Below are positions 1 to 11,459 of a stretch of DNA of 42,112 nt, one piece after another (the stretch's first letter is position 1; each line of letters starts with the position of its first letter). The stretch comes from Curtobacterium sp. UCD-KPL2560 (GTDB taxonomy: Bacteria; Actinomycetota; Actinomycetes; Actinomycetales; Microbacteriaceae). The position numbers and the translations under genes are program-made. The notes below the pieces were generated by a model. It was not told the origin of the DNA and made no database searches. It worked only from the letters and a program-made list of their open reading frames with translations. The DNA is taken from positions 1 through 42,112 of the forward strand of contig NZ_MCIG01000021.1 of NCBI RefSeq assembly GCF_001705035.1, in the 5' to 3' direction.

Positions 1-203
1 ACCACCAGACCATGCGGCCAGTAGTCCTATCCAGTATTAGACGTCGTTTCCAACGCTTATCCCAGAGTCAGGGGCAGGTTACTCACGTGTTACTCACCCG
101 TTCGCCACTAATCACAGAAGCAAGCTCCTGATCATCGTTCGACTTGCATGTGTTAAGCACGCCGCCAGCGTTCGTCCTGAGCCAGGATCAAACTCTCCGT
201 AAA
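1..203 (-). rRNA. rrs: 16S ribosomal RNA, 5' end (partial)
   Basis: Read on the minus strand, the universal 16S start AGAGTTTGATCCTGGCTCAG begins at 196. It is followed by the conserved GGACGAACGCTGGCGGCGTG block and AACACATGCAAGTCGAACG. The gene runs off the left edge of the window, so only about the first 200 bases are present. The 5' end is set at 203 by counting eight bases back from the conserved AGAGTTTGATC, as in the E. coli numbering, so it is good to a few bases. The V1 region (GATGATCAGGAGCTTGCTTC) resembles Curtobacterium as I remember it. Confidence 0.97.
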
Positions 204-352
204 AAAATTACAACCAACACCGAAGTGTCAGCGAGTTGAAACTGACTGTCGACTGTCCACTGGACAATCTTCAATCCAAAAGGAATTGTCTCCGACCCAA
301 CCAACCAAAAGGCCGGCCAGGCACGGGGTCAATAAATTGGCATTGACAATGT

Positions 353-378
353 GCACGCTGTTGAGTTCTCAAGAACCA
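353..378 (-). promoter_or_regulatory. rrn leader element, boxA-like antitermination region
   Basis: The minus strand reads TGGTTCTTGAGAACTCAACA followed by GCGTGC, about 150 bases before the 16S start. A TTGAGAACTCAA block followed by AGCGTG is a recurrent feature of actinobacterial pre-16S leaders, where it overlaps the proposed boxA antitermination site and RNase III processing stem (established for mycobacterial and streptomycete rrn leaders, from memory). A small perfect hairpin (GTTGCC/GGCAAC arms, 438-452) lies just upstream in the same leader. Assignment as boxA is inference. Confidence 0.5.
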
Positions 379-507
379 GACGCACCCACCGCTCGACCCG
401 GTCGAACCGGATTCCGCCAGAGGGGCTTGTGTACTTGGTTGCCACCGGCAACGCGTCGGACCGAGGTCCTGTGGCTCATCCCGTAGGAGAGGGCCGGTGG
501 AATAGTC

Positions 508-536
508 ATCCTAGGCGTCGGAGCGAACGAGTGCAA
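508..536 (-). promoter_or_regulatory. rrn promoter (proximal)
   Basis: On the minus strand TTGCAC (531-536) is separated by exactly 17 bases from TAGGAT (508-513). This is a good match to the -35/-10 consensus of the primary actinobacterial sigma factor. It would start transcription near 500 and give a leader of about 300 bases before the mature 16S end. It is the best promoter match in the window, as expected for a ribosomal RNA operon. Confidence 0.75.
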
Positions 537-639
537 GACCCGATCTGAACTCCAGTGGAGGATGGCCCCCACTTGAGGCCGGCAGGCTCTGGGCTCTCGC
601 TCCAGCCGCTCCGCCGCACCTTTGGGGTGACGAGAGGAA

Positions 640-669
640 ACTATACGCAGCGTTCGGAGGCCTGGCCAA
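640..669 (-). promoter_or_regulatory. rrn promoter (distal)
   Basis: On the minus strand TTGGCC (664-669) and TATAGT (640-645) are 18 bases apart. The pair lies about 130 bases upstream of the proximal rrn promoter and downstream of the tyrS terminator hairpins. Tandem promoters are usual for rrn operons. The -35 half is weaker than in the proximal promoter, so confidence is lower. Confidence 0.6.
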
Positions 670-706
670 CACCGGCCCCATCCCGGGCGTGTCGCACTGT
701 GCAACA

Positions 707-744
707 CCGGGGGCGCCCGGGACCGCGATCCCGAGCGCCCCCGG
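707..744 (-). terminator. strong hairpin between tyrS and rrn
   Basis: A perfect 10-bp stem (CCGGGGGCGC at 707-716 with GCGCCCCCGG at 735-744) continues inward after one mismatch as CGGGA/TCCCG around a six-base loop. No U-tract follows, as is common in high-GC actinobacteria. It lies downstream of tyrS and just before the distal rrn promoter, where it would insulate the rrn operon from tyrS readthrough. Confidence 0.6.
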
Positions 745-751
745 ACGCGAC

Positions 752-786
752 GACGCCCGGCGCCCCTCGTCGGAGAGCCGGGCGTC
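752..786 (-). terminator. second hairpin downstream of tyrS
   Basis: A perfect 10-bp stem pairs GACGCCCGGC (752-761) with GCCGGGCGTC (777-786) around a 15-base loop. On the minus strand it comes before the 707-744 hairpin, so tyrS is followed by two tandem stem-loops without U-tracts. Confidence 0.5.
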
Positions 787-800
787 CGCAGGAACGCAGT

Positions 801-864
801 ACCTCAGGACCTCAGGACCTCGGGACTGCAGGGCCGCAGGGCCGCAGGGCCGCAGGGCCGCAGG
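801..864. repeat. eight tandem 8-bp units abutting the tyrS stop codon
   Basis: The 64 bases divide exactly into eight octamers: ACCTCAGG twice, ACCTCGGG, ACTGCAGG, then GCCGCAGG four times. The last unit ends at 864 and the tyrS stop codon (minus strand) is 865-867. The gradient from one sequence to the other suggests stepwise slippage and drift. The tract is outside any gene that I can support. Confidence 0.85.
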
Positions 865-2178
865 TCAGCCGATCGTCACACCGGCGAGGGTCTTCTTGCC
901 ACGGCGGAGCACCACGACACCGGCCGGCAGCGCGAGGGCACCGATGGTCGCGGTCGCATCGGTCGCGCGGACGTTGTTCACCGAGACCCCGCCCTGGTCG
1001 ATCGCTCGCCGGGCCTCCCCCAGCGACTTCACGAGCCCGGTCTCGACCAGGGCGCGCGCGACGTCGACGTCACCGCCCAGCACGACCGAGCCCGGGAGCT
1101 CGGCGATGGCCGACCGTAGGGTGCGGTCGTCGAGTGCGCCGAGGTCGCCGTTGCCGAAGAGCGCGGCCGACGCATCGATCGCCGCCTGTGCCGCATCGGC
1201 GCCGTGGACGGTCGTCGTCACGTCGAGCGCGAGCGTCCGCTGCGCTTCGCGACGGAACGGTTCGTCCGCGACGGCCTGCTCCAGGCGCGCGATCTCGTCC
1301 CTGGTCAGGAAGGTGAACTCCCGCAGTCGCGCGACGACGTCGGCGTCCGACGTGTTGAGCCAGAACTGGTAGAAGGCGTACGGCGAGGTCATCTCCGGGT
1401 CGAGCCAGATCGCGTTGCCCTCGCTCTTGCCGAACTTCGTGCCGTCGGAGTTGGTGATGAGCGGGGTCCCGAAGGCGTGTACCGACGCCCCCTCGGACCG
1501 CCGGATCAGCTCGGTCCCGCTCGTCAGGTTGCCCCACTGGTCGGACCCGCCGGTCTGCAGGGTGCAGCCGTACTGCCGGTAGAGCTCGCGGAAGTCCAGC
1601 CCCTGCAGGATCTGGTAGCTGAACTCGGTGTAGCTGATCCCGGCGTCGGACTGCAGCCGCGCGGCGACGGCGTCCTTCTTGAGCATGCTGTTGACGCGGA
1701 AGTACTTGCCGACCTCCCGCAGGAAGTCGATCGCCGAGAGCGGCGCGGTCCAGTCGAGGTTGTTCACCAGACGGACCGCGTTGTCGCCCTCGGGGCTGAG
1801 GAACCGGGACACCTGCCCCTGGAGGCGGGTGACCCACTCGGTCACCGTCTCGCGCGTGTTCAGGGTGCGCTCGGCCGTGGGTCGCGGATCGCCGATGAGA
1901 CCGGTCGAGCCCCCGACGAGGGCGAGCGGCTTGTGGCCAGCCAGCTGGAGTCGCCGCATGGTGAGCAGCTGCAGCAGGTTGCCGCAGTGCAGGGACGGAG
2001 CCGTGGGGTCGAAGCCGCAGTAGTACGTGACCGGCTCGCCGTCGAGGGCCTCCTGGAGTGCCGTCTCGTCGGTGGAGACGTGCACCAGACCGCGCCAGCG
2101 CAGTTCGTCCCACACCGAGGCGAAGGTGGGGTCGTTCTGCTGGCGTGTCAGGACATCGTGATCGGTAGCGCTGGACAC
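865..2178 (-). CDS. tyrS: tyrosine--tRNA ligase
   Basis: Cytoplasmic enzyme that activates tyrosine with ATP and charges tRNA-Tyr. The protein is 437 residues, a usual length. The class I HIGH motif appears as HCGN (residues 64-67) in FDPTAPSLHCGN. The KMSKS loop appears as KFGKS (246-250), as normal for bacterial TyrRS. The tyrosine pocket block QTGGSDQWGN is at about 206-215. The last 65 residues form an S4 RNA-binding domain (LGEARRAIDQGGVSVNN). I choose the GTG at 2178. The longer frame from 2235 adds only Arg/Pro-rich sequence, while a TACGAT -10 box sits six bases before this GTG, which suggests a leaderless mRNA. It is followed by two hairpins and then the rrn promoters. Confidence 0.96.
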   Translation of the reverse strand: MSSATDHDVLTRQQNDPTFASVWDELRWRGLVHVSTDETALQEALDGEPVTYYCGFDPTAPSLHCGNLLQLLTMRRLQLAGHKPLALVGGSTGLIGDPRPTAERTLNTRETVTEWVTRLQGQVSRFLSPEGDNAVRLVNNLDWTAPLSAIDFLREVGKYFRVNSMLKKDAVAARLQSDAGISYTEFSYQILQGLDFRELYRQYGCTLQTGGSDQWGNLTSGTELIRRSEGASVHAFGTPLITNSDGTKFGKSEGNAIWLDPEMTSPYAFYQFWLNTSDADVVARLREFTFLTRDEIARLEQAVADEPFRREAQRTLALDVTTTVHGADAAQAAIDASAALFGNGDLGALDDRTLRSAIAELPGSVVLGGDVDVARALVETGLVKSLGEARRAIDQGGVSVNNVRATDATATIGALALPAGVVVLRRGKKTLAGVTIG

Positions 2179-2184
2179 ACCACG

Positions 2185-2190
2185 ATCGTA
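2185..2190 (-). promoter_or_regulatory. -10 box of a leaderless tyrS promoter
   Basis: TACGAT on the minus strand ends six bases before the GTG start of tyrS, so a transcript starting at the usual distance would begin at or within a base or two of the start codon. I see no clear -35 box. The 123-bp gap between tyrS and the DNA glycosylase gene holds nothing else that I can name. Confidence 0.5.
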
Positions 2191-2301
2191 GCGGCGCCTC
2201 CGCGCCGACGGCGCCGGTCGGGAGGCCCGCCCCACCCACCCACGGGTGGATCACCTGGTCCGGCGGGGACTCCGTCGTCCGGAGGGGGACGTCGGCTCGC
2301 C

Positions 2302-5752
<3,451 letters not shown>

Positions 5753-5793
5753 GGTGCTCCCTCGGGTGCGGTGTCGGTGCGGTCGGGTGCGGG

Positions 5794-6771
5794 TCAGACG
5801 GCGGGGGCGGTCGCGGTCGCGCCGGTGGCGCTCGCCGGGGCGCCGGTCGCGCTCGCTGCGAGCAGCCAGGCGAGCAGGGCCTTCTGCGCGTGCAGACGGT
5901 TCTCCGCCTCGTCCCAGATGATGCTGCGGGGCCCGTCGATGACCTCGGCGGTGACCTCGTACCCGCGGTCGGCCGGCAGGCAGTGCATGAAGACCGCGTC
6001 GTCGACGGCGTGCGCCATCATCGCGTCGTCGACGCGGTACCCGGCGAAGGTCTCGAGGCGCGACTGCTTCTCGTCCTCCTTGCCCATCGACACCCACGTG
6101 TCGGTGACGACCACGTCGGCGCCGGCCACGGCGGCGACCGGGTCGGTCACGACGAGCACCGAACCGCCCGTCTCGGCGGCACGACGTTCGGCGTCCGCGA
6201 CCACCTGGGGGGACGGGCTGAACGCCGCCGGGGCCGCCACGCGGACGTGCATGCCCGCGGTCGCCCCGGCGAGCAGGTACGACTGCGCCATGTTGCTCGC
6301 GCCGTCACCGACGAACGCCACGGTCTGCCCGGCCAGCTCGCCGCGGTGCTCGCGGATCGTCAGCAGGTCGGCCAGGAGCTGGCACGGGTGGAAGTCGTCG
6401 GACAGGGCGTTGACGACGGGCACGCGGGTGTCGGCGGCCATCTCCTCGAGGCCGGACTGGGCGTACGTGCGCCACACGATCGCGGAGACCATGCGCTCGA
6501 GCACCCGGGCCGTGTCGGACGGGGTCTCCTTGCCGCCGAGCTGGCTGTTCGCCGTCGTGATGACGAGCGGACTGCCGCCGAGGTCCGAGATGCCGACGTG
6601 GAAGGACACCCGGGTGCGGGTGGAGGACTTGTCGAAGATCACGGCGACGGACTGCGGGCCGGCGAGGGGCTTCTCACCCCAGCGGTCGCGCTTCATCTGC
6701 TCGGCGAGGTCGAGGATCGCGGACTGCTCGGCCTGCGTGAGGTCGTCGTCGCGGAGGAGGTGGCGGGTCAT
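5794..6771 (-). CDS. argF: ornithine carbamoyltransferase
   Basis: Makes citrulline from ornithine and carbamoyl phosphate. The 325 residues carry the carbamoyl-phosphate motif STRTR (50-54), HPCQ (128-131), the ornithine loop DTWVSMG (224-230) and the catalytic FMHCLPA (261-267). The C-terminus has an extra low-complexity tail of Ala/Thr/Gly/Ser repeats (about residues 306-325). The ATG overlaps the argD stop (ATGA). The argG-like gene follows after 41 bases. In many actinobacteria argR lies between argF and argG; here it is absent. Confidence 0.97.
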   Translation of the reverse strand: MTRHLLRDDDLTQAEQSAILDLAEQMKRDRWGEKPLAGPQSVAVIFDKSSTRTRVSFHVGISDLGGSPLVITTANSQLGGKETPSDTARVLERMVSAIVWRTYAQSGLEEMAADTRVPVVNALSDDFHPCQLLADLLTIREHRGELAGQTVAFVGDGASNMAQSYLLAGATAGMHVRVAAPAAFSPSPQVVADAERRAAETGGSVLVVTDPVAAVAGADVVVTDTWVSMGKEDEKQSRLETFAGYRVDDAMMAHAVDDAVFMHCLPADRGYEVTAEVIDGPRSIIWDEAENRLHAQKALLAWLLAASATGAPASATGATATAPAV

Positions 6772-7988
6772 GCGGTCTGCTCCTGGGCGGCGACTGCCGC
6801 GAGGCTCTGGCCGAGGATCGTCACGAACTCGTCGATCTCGGCATCGGACACGATGAGCGGCGGCGCGATGCGCAGGCTCGACTCGTTGGGGGCGTTGATG
6901 ATGAGGCCCCGCTCGAGCGCCGCGGCGTTCACCGCGGGGCCGACCGGAGCGGAGAGACCGACGCCGATGAGCAGGCCCGTACCGCGGACCTCCTCGACGA
7001 GGGGCGATCCGAGGCTCGCGATGCCCGCGCGGATCCGCTCGCCCTTCGTGACCGCGCCGGCCACGAGGTCGGCGCGCTCGATCTCGGCGAGGACGGCGTT
7101 CGCCACGCGGGTCCCGAGCGGGTTGCCGCCGAAGGTCGACCCGTGCTGGCCGGCCGAGAACAGCTCCGAGGCCCAGCCGAAGGTCACGAGCGCGCCGATC
7201 GGGAAGCCGCCGGCGATGCCCTTGGCGATGGTCACCGCGTCGGGCGTGAAGCCGTGGCCCTGGAACGTGAACCAGTTGCCCGTACGTCCGACGCCGGTCT
7301 GGATCTCGTCGAGGACGAACAGCGCGCCGTGCTCCTCGGTCAGCCGACGCGCGGCGAGCAGGAAGCCCTCGGGCAGGTCGACGACGCCGGCCTCGCCCTT
7401 GATCGGTTCGACGATGAGGGCGGCCACGGTGTCGTCGATCGCGGCCTCGAGCGCCTCGACGGTCGAGTCGATGTGCTCGACCCCGGGGACCATGGGCAGG
7501 AAGTCCTGCTGCAGCGCGGGCTTGCCGGTGAGGGCGAGCGCTCCCATCGTGCGGCCGTGGAAGCCCTGCTTCAGCGCGAGGATGCGGGTCTTGCGGCCGT
7601 CCGCCCCGCGGTTGAGCCGCGCGAGCTTGAACGCGGCCTCGTTCGCCTCGGCGCCGGAGTTGCCGAAGTACACGCGGCCGGCCTCACCCGCGCCGGTGAT
7701 GCGCTTCAGCCGCTCGGCGAGTTCGAGCTGCGGGGGCGTCGCGAAGTAGTTCGAGACGTGCACGAGCTTCGCGGCCTGGTCGGCGACGGCCTCGACGAGT
7801 GCGGGGTGGGCGTGCCCGAGGGAGTTCACGGCGATCCCGGCGAGGAAGTCGAGGTACTCGTTGCCCTCGACGTCCCAGACACGGCAGCCCTGGCCACGCT
7901 CGAGCATGATCTTCGGCGGGGTCAGGGATCGCATGAGCGACGCCCCGAACCGGTCGTTCCAGGTCTCGGTCTGCGTCTCGGTGCTCAC
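6768..7988 (-). CDS. argD: acetylornithine aminotransferase
   Basis: PLP enzyme converting N-acetylglutamate semialdehyde to N-acetylornithine with glutamate. Class III aminotransferase features are clear in the 406 residues: [14 protein letters not shown] (108-121), FHGRT (143-147), [12 protein letters not shown] (226-237) and the PLP lysine in TIAKGIAGG (Lys256). The longer open frame upstream is the argB tail in another frame. The GTG at 7988 overlaps the argB stop as GTGA and gives the normal N-terminus, with WNDRF near residue 10. Confidence 0.97.
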   Translation of the reverse strand: MSTETQTETWNDRFGASLMRSLTPPKIMLERGQGCRVWDVEGNEYLDFLAGIAVNSLGHAHPALVEAVADQAAKLVHVSNYFATPPQLELAERLKRITGAGEAGRVYFGNSGAEANEAAFKLARLNRGADGRKTRILALKQGFHGRTMGALALTGKPALQQDFLPMVPGVEHIDSTVEALEAAIDDTVAALIVEPIKGEAGVVDLPEGFLLAARRLTEEHGALFVLDEIQTGVGRTGNWFTFQGHGFTPDAVTIAKGIAGGFPIGALVTFGWASELFSAGQHGSTFGGNPLGTRVANAVLAEIERADLVAGAVTKGERIRAGIASLGSPLVEEVRGTGLLIGVGLSAPVGPAVNAAALERGLIINAPNESSLRIAPPLIVSDAEIDEFVTILGQSLAAVAAQEQTA

Positions 7989-9058
7989 TGCTCGTGCCCT
8001 TCCTGTGCGGTGTCCGTGGTGGTCGCGCTCGTGCCGGCTGCCGGGGTGCCGGTGGCGGTGCGTGCTGCGTGTCGCCCCGGGTCCGCGGCGGACTCGGGAA
8101 CGCGTCGGCCGACCTCGGCGTGGGTGTTCTGGTTCTCGGTCCGACGGCTCGGGTCCGGGATGACCTCGGTGCCGGCACCGCGCAGCGTGAAGACCTCGAG
8201 GAGGATCGAGTGCGGGATCCGACCGTCGATGATCGTCGCGCCGCCGACCCCGCCCACCACGGCGTCGAGGCACGCGGTCATCTTCGGGATCATGCCGGAC
8301 TCGAGGCTCGGCAGGAGTTCCCGGAGTTCGTCGACCGCGATGAGGTCGATGATCGAGTCGCGGTCCGGCCAGTTGCGGTACAGCCCCGGCACGTCGGTCA
8401 GCATCATGAGCTTCGCGGCGCCGAGGGCGATCGCGAGCGCACCGGCCGCGGCGTCGGCGTTGACGTTCAGCGCCTGGTCGGGGTGGGCGTCGTCGATCGC
8501 GATGCTCGAGACGACGGGGATGCGCCCGGCCTCGATCGCGGCGAGCACGCCCGACGGGTCGACGTGCGTGATGTCACCGACGTGGCCGAGGTCGAAGTGC
8601 TCGCCGTCGACGACGACGCCCTTCTTCTCGCCGGTGAAGAGCGAGCCGCCGTCACCGAAGACCCCGACGGCCAGGCCGTCGCCGTGTTCGTTCACGAGGT
8701 CGACGATCTCGCGGTTGACCTCGCCGGCGAGCACGTCGCGGACGACCGTGATCGCCTCGGTCGTCGTGACGCGGTACCCGCCGCGGAACTCGGACTCGAT
8801 GCCCTGTTCCTTGAGCGCCGCGGAGATCTGCGGACCGCCGCCGTGCACGACGACCGGGTGCAGCCCGGCGTACCGCAGGTAGACCATGTCCTCGGCGAAC
8901 GCGCGCTTGAGGTCGTCGTTCACCATGGCGTTGCCGCCGAACTTCACGACGACGGTCTTGCCCGAGAACCGCTTCAGCCACGGCAGGGACTCGATGAGCG
9001 TCGCGGCCTTGACGGCGGCGAGCTCGTGGGCTTCTTCCTTGGTCTGTCCGGTGGTCAT
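7985..9058 (-). CDS. argB: acetylglutamate kinase
   Basis: Phosphorylates N-acetylglutamate, the regulated step in many bacteria. Motifs are KFGGNAM (39-45), HGGGPQI (72-78), [12 protein letters not shown] and MIPKM near residue 270. The protein is 357 residues against a usual 290-310. The excess is a C-terminal tail of about 55 residues beginning near [10 protein letters not shown], polar and Ala/Thr-rich, probably disordered. The tail is read in the same frame up to the GTGA overlap with argD. The start overlaps the argJ stop by one base (TGATG). Confidence 0.96.
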   Translation of the reverse strand: MTTGQTKEEAHELAAVKAATLIESLPWLKRFSGKTVVVKFGGNAMVNDDLKRAFAEDMVYLRYAGLHPVVVHGGGPQISAALKEQGIESEFRGGYRVTTTEAITVVRDVLAGEVNREIVDLVNEHGDGLAVGVFGDGGSLFTGEKKGVVVDGEHFDLGHVGDITHVDPSGVLAAIEAGRIPVVSSIAIDDAHPDQALNVNADAAAGALAIALGAAKLMMLTDVPGLYRNWPDRDSIIDLIAVDELRELLPSLESGMIPKMTACLDAVVGGVGGATIIDGRIPHSILLEVFTLRGAGTEVIPDPSRRTENQNTHAEVGRRVPESAADPGRHAARTATGTPAAGTSATTTDTAQEGHEQ

Positions 9059-10293
9059 CAGCTGGAGTACGCGCTGTTCTCGTGGACGTAGTCGTGCGTC
9101 AGGTCGTTCGTCAGGATCGTCGCGGCGTGCGGGCCGACGCCGAGCTCGATGAGCACGTGGCAGTCCCGCGGCGTCAGGTCGACCTCGTCGACGGGCCGGT
9201 CCGGCGCGCCGGCGTGGCAGACCCGGACGCCGTTCATCGAGACGTCGACCGCGTACGGGTCGAACGCGGCGTCGGTCGTGCCGATCGCGGCGAGCACGCG
9301 GCCCCAGTTCGGGTCGTTGCCGAACACGGCGGCCTTGAAGAGGTTGTTCCGGGCGACGCTGCGCCCGACCGTCACGGCGTCGTCCTCGGACTCGGCGCCC
9401 GTGACCTCGATCGTGATGTCGTGGCTCGCACCCTCGGCGTCCTGCTGCAGCTGCCGCGCCAGGTCGGCGCAGACGGCGGTCAGGGCTTCCTGGAAGTCGC
9501 CGACCTCGGGCGTCACGCCCGAGGCGCCGGAGGACATCAGGACGACGGTGTCGTTCGTCGACATGCAGCCGTCCGAGTCGACGCGGTCGAAGGTCACGCG
9601 GGTCGCCGCGCGGAGCGCCTGGTCGAGCTCGTCGGCGCTCTGCACCGCGTCCGTGGTGATGACGACGAGCATGGTGGCGAGCCCGGGCGCGAGCATGCCG
9701 GCGCCCTTCGCCATCCCGCCGACGGTCCAGCCGTCCTCGGTCACCGCGGACTGCTTGGCCCGCGTGTCCGTCGTCATGATCGCCGCGGCCGCGTCGGGAC
9801 CGCCGTCCGTCGAGAGCGCTGCGGCGGTCAGGTCCACGCCACGCAGCACGCCGTCGCGGAAGGTCTGGTCGCCGCGACCGATCAGCCCGGTCGAGCAGAC
9901 GACCACGTCGCCCGCACCGACGTCGAGAGCGTCGGCGACGGCCTCGGCGGTCAGGTGCGTGGTCTGGAAGCCGAAGGGGCCGGTGAAGCAGTTCGCGCCG
10001 CCCGAGTTGAGGAACACGGCGCGCGCGACGCCGTCGCCGACGACCTGGCGCGACCAGATCACCGGGTGTGCCTGTGCGCGGTTGCTCGTGAACACGGCGG
10101 CCACCGCCGACTGCGGCCCGTCGTTCACCACGAGGGCGACGTCGGGGGTGCCGCTCGCCTTGAGGCCGGCGGTCGCACCTGCGGCCCGGAAGCCCGCGGC
10201 GGCGGTCACGCCCTGTCCACCAGCGGCTCCTCCGGAGCCCGCACCGGTCTGGAGGCCCGACCCGGCCTGGTCCGATCCGCTCACGTCGGTCAC
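9058..10293 (-). CDS. argJ: bifunctional ornithine acetyltransferase / N-acetylglutamate synthase
   Basis: Recycles the acetyl group from N-acetylornithine to glutamate. It is made as a precursor that cuts itself before a threonine. That site is visible as [15 protein letters not shown], with the nucleophile at about Thr207, and [11 protein letters not shown] follows. The protein has 411 residues; the first 30 are a Gly/Ser-rich leader not seen in shorter family members. I choose the GTG at 10293 because it overlaps the argC stop (GTGA); the longer frame runs through argC in another frame. With an argJ of this type the cycle may not need a separate argA; whether it does both steps cannot be told from the sequence. 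Confidence 0.96.
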   Translation of the reverse strand: MTDVSGSDQAGSGLQTGAGSGGAAGGQGVTAAAGFRAAGATAGLKASGTPDVALVVNDGPQSAVAAVFTSNRAQAHPVIWSRQVVGDGVARAVFLNSGGANCFTGPFGFQTTHLTAEAVADALDVGAGDVVVCSTGLIGRGDQTFRDGVLRGVDLTAAALSTDGGPDAAAAIMTTDTRAKQSAVTEDGWTVGGMAKGAGMLAPGLATMLVVITTDAVQSADELDQALRAATRVTFDRVDSDGCMSTNDTVVLMSSGASGVTPEVGDFQEALTAVCADLARQLQQDAEGASHDITIEVTGAESEDDAVTVGRSVARNNLFKAAVFGNDPNWGRVLAAIGTTDAAFDPYAVDVSMNGVRVCHAGAPDRPVDEVDLTPRDCHVLIELGVGPHAATILTNDLTHDYVHENSAYSS

Positions 10294-11387
10294 GGTGCGA
10301 CTCCGTCCACGCTCAGGCCCGTCGTCTCGGGGAGACCGAGGGCGATGTTGGCCGACTGCACGGCGGCGCCGGCGGTCCCCTTGGCCAGGTTGTCGAGCGC
10401 GGTGATCGCGACGACGCGGCCGGCGGCCTCGTCCACCGCGATGCCCACGAGCGCCGTGTTCGCGCCGATGGTGTCGGCCACCCTGGGGAACTCGCCCGCG
10501 GGCAGGAGGTGCACGAACGGCTCGTCGGCGTAGGCGAGCTCCCACGCGACGCGGACGTCACGGGCGCTGACTCCGGGTGAGAGCTTCGCGGTGGTGGTCG
10601 CGAGGATGCCGCGGGACATCGGCACGAGCACGGGGGTGAACGAGATCGTGACGTCCCCGGCGCCGGCGGCGACGAGGTTCTGCTGGATCTCGGGGACGTG
10701 CCGGTGGGAGCCGCCGACCGCGTAGGCGCTGGCCGACCCCATGATCTCGGCGGCCAGGTAGGTGGTGGCGAGCTTCTTGCCCGCGCCGCTCGGGCCGACG
10801 CTGAGCACCGCGACGATGTCGTCGGTCTCGACGAGGCCTGCCTGGACCCCCGGTTGGATCCCGAGGGTGACCGCGGTCACGTTGCAGCCCGGCACGGCGA
10901 TGCGCTTGGTCGCGGCCAGCTCGGTGCGCTGCCGCCCGGTGACCTGGATGTCGTCGACGTCGTGCCAGGCCTCGGCAGACCCCGGGGCCGGAGCCGCGTG
11001 GAGCAGTTCGGGCAGACCGTACGTCCATGCCCCGTGGTACTCGCCGCCGTAGAACGCGTCCCACGCCGCCGGGTCGGTCAGGCGGTGGTCGGCGCCGCAG
11101 TCGACGACGAGCGTGTCGGCGTCGAGCTCGGCGGTTATCGCCCCGGACTGCCCGTGCGGCAGCGCCAGGAACACGACGTCGTGGCCGCGGAGGTTCTCGG
11201 CCGTCGTCTCGACGAGCGTCAGGTGCGCGAGCGACCGCAGGTGCGGCTGCGTCGCGATCAGGGGCTGTCCGGCGTTCGAGTGCGCGGTCACCGTCCTGAC
11301 CTCGAACTCGGGGTGGGCGGAGAGCACACGGAGGAGCTCACCACCCGCGTAGCCGGAGGCTCCCGCCACGGCGACGGATACGGACAT
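10290..11387 (-). CDS. argC: N-acetyl-gamma-glutamyl-phosphate reductase
   Basis: NADPH-dependent reduction of N-acetylglutamyl phosphate to the semialdehyde. The 365 residues begin with the Rossmann [10 protein letters not shown] (9-18) and carry the catalytic Cys in VPGCNVTA (Cys168) and the actinobacterial form of the surrounding motif. The ATG at 11387 is preceded by AAAGGTGGAA at a good distance, so it is preferred over the GTG nine bases upstream. It is the first arg gene. The 72-bp gap to the pheT stop contains no ArgR box that I can recognise, and no convincing promoter, so the operon may be read from pheS or from a promoter I cannot see. Confidence 0.97.
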   Translation of the reverse strand: MSVSVAVAGASGYAGGELLRVLSAHPEFEVRTVTAHSNAGQPLIATQPHLRSLAHLTLVETTAENLRGHDVVFLALPHGQSGAITAELDADTLVVDCGADHRLTDPAAWDAFYGGEYHGAWTYGLPELLHAAPAPGSAEAWHDVDDIQVTGRQRTELAATKRIAVPGCNVTAVTLGIQPGVQAGLVETDDIVAVLSVGPSGAGKKLATTYLAAEIMGSASAYAVGGSHRHVPEIQQNLVAAGAGDVTISFTPVLVPMSRGILATTTAKLSPGVSARDVRVAWELAYADEPFVHLLPAGEFPRVADTIGANTALVGIAVDEAAGRVVAITALDNLAKGTAGAAVQSANIALGLPETTGLSVDGVAP

Positions 11388-11459
11388 CGGTTCCACCTTT
11401 GATCGGACTGCTCGTCGAGGATTCGGAGGCGGCGGCCCCGGGCGGTGCTGATCGGTGGA

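Noticed and set aside
555-1316. Long plus-strand open frames opposite tyrS and other minus-strand genes
   Set aside because: They are open only because of the high GC content. They have Arg/Ser/Pro-rich products with no domains and mirror real genes on the other strand.
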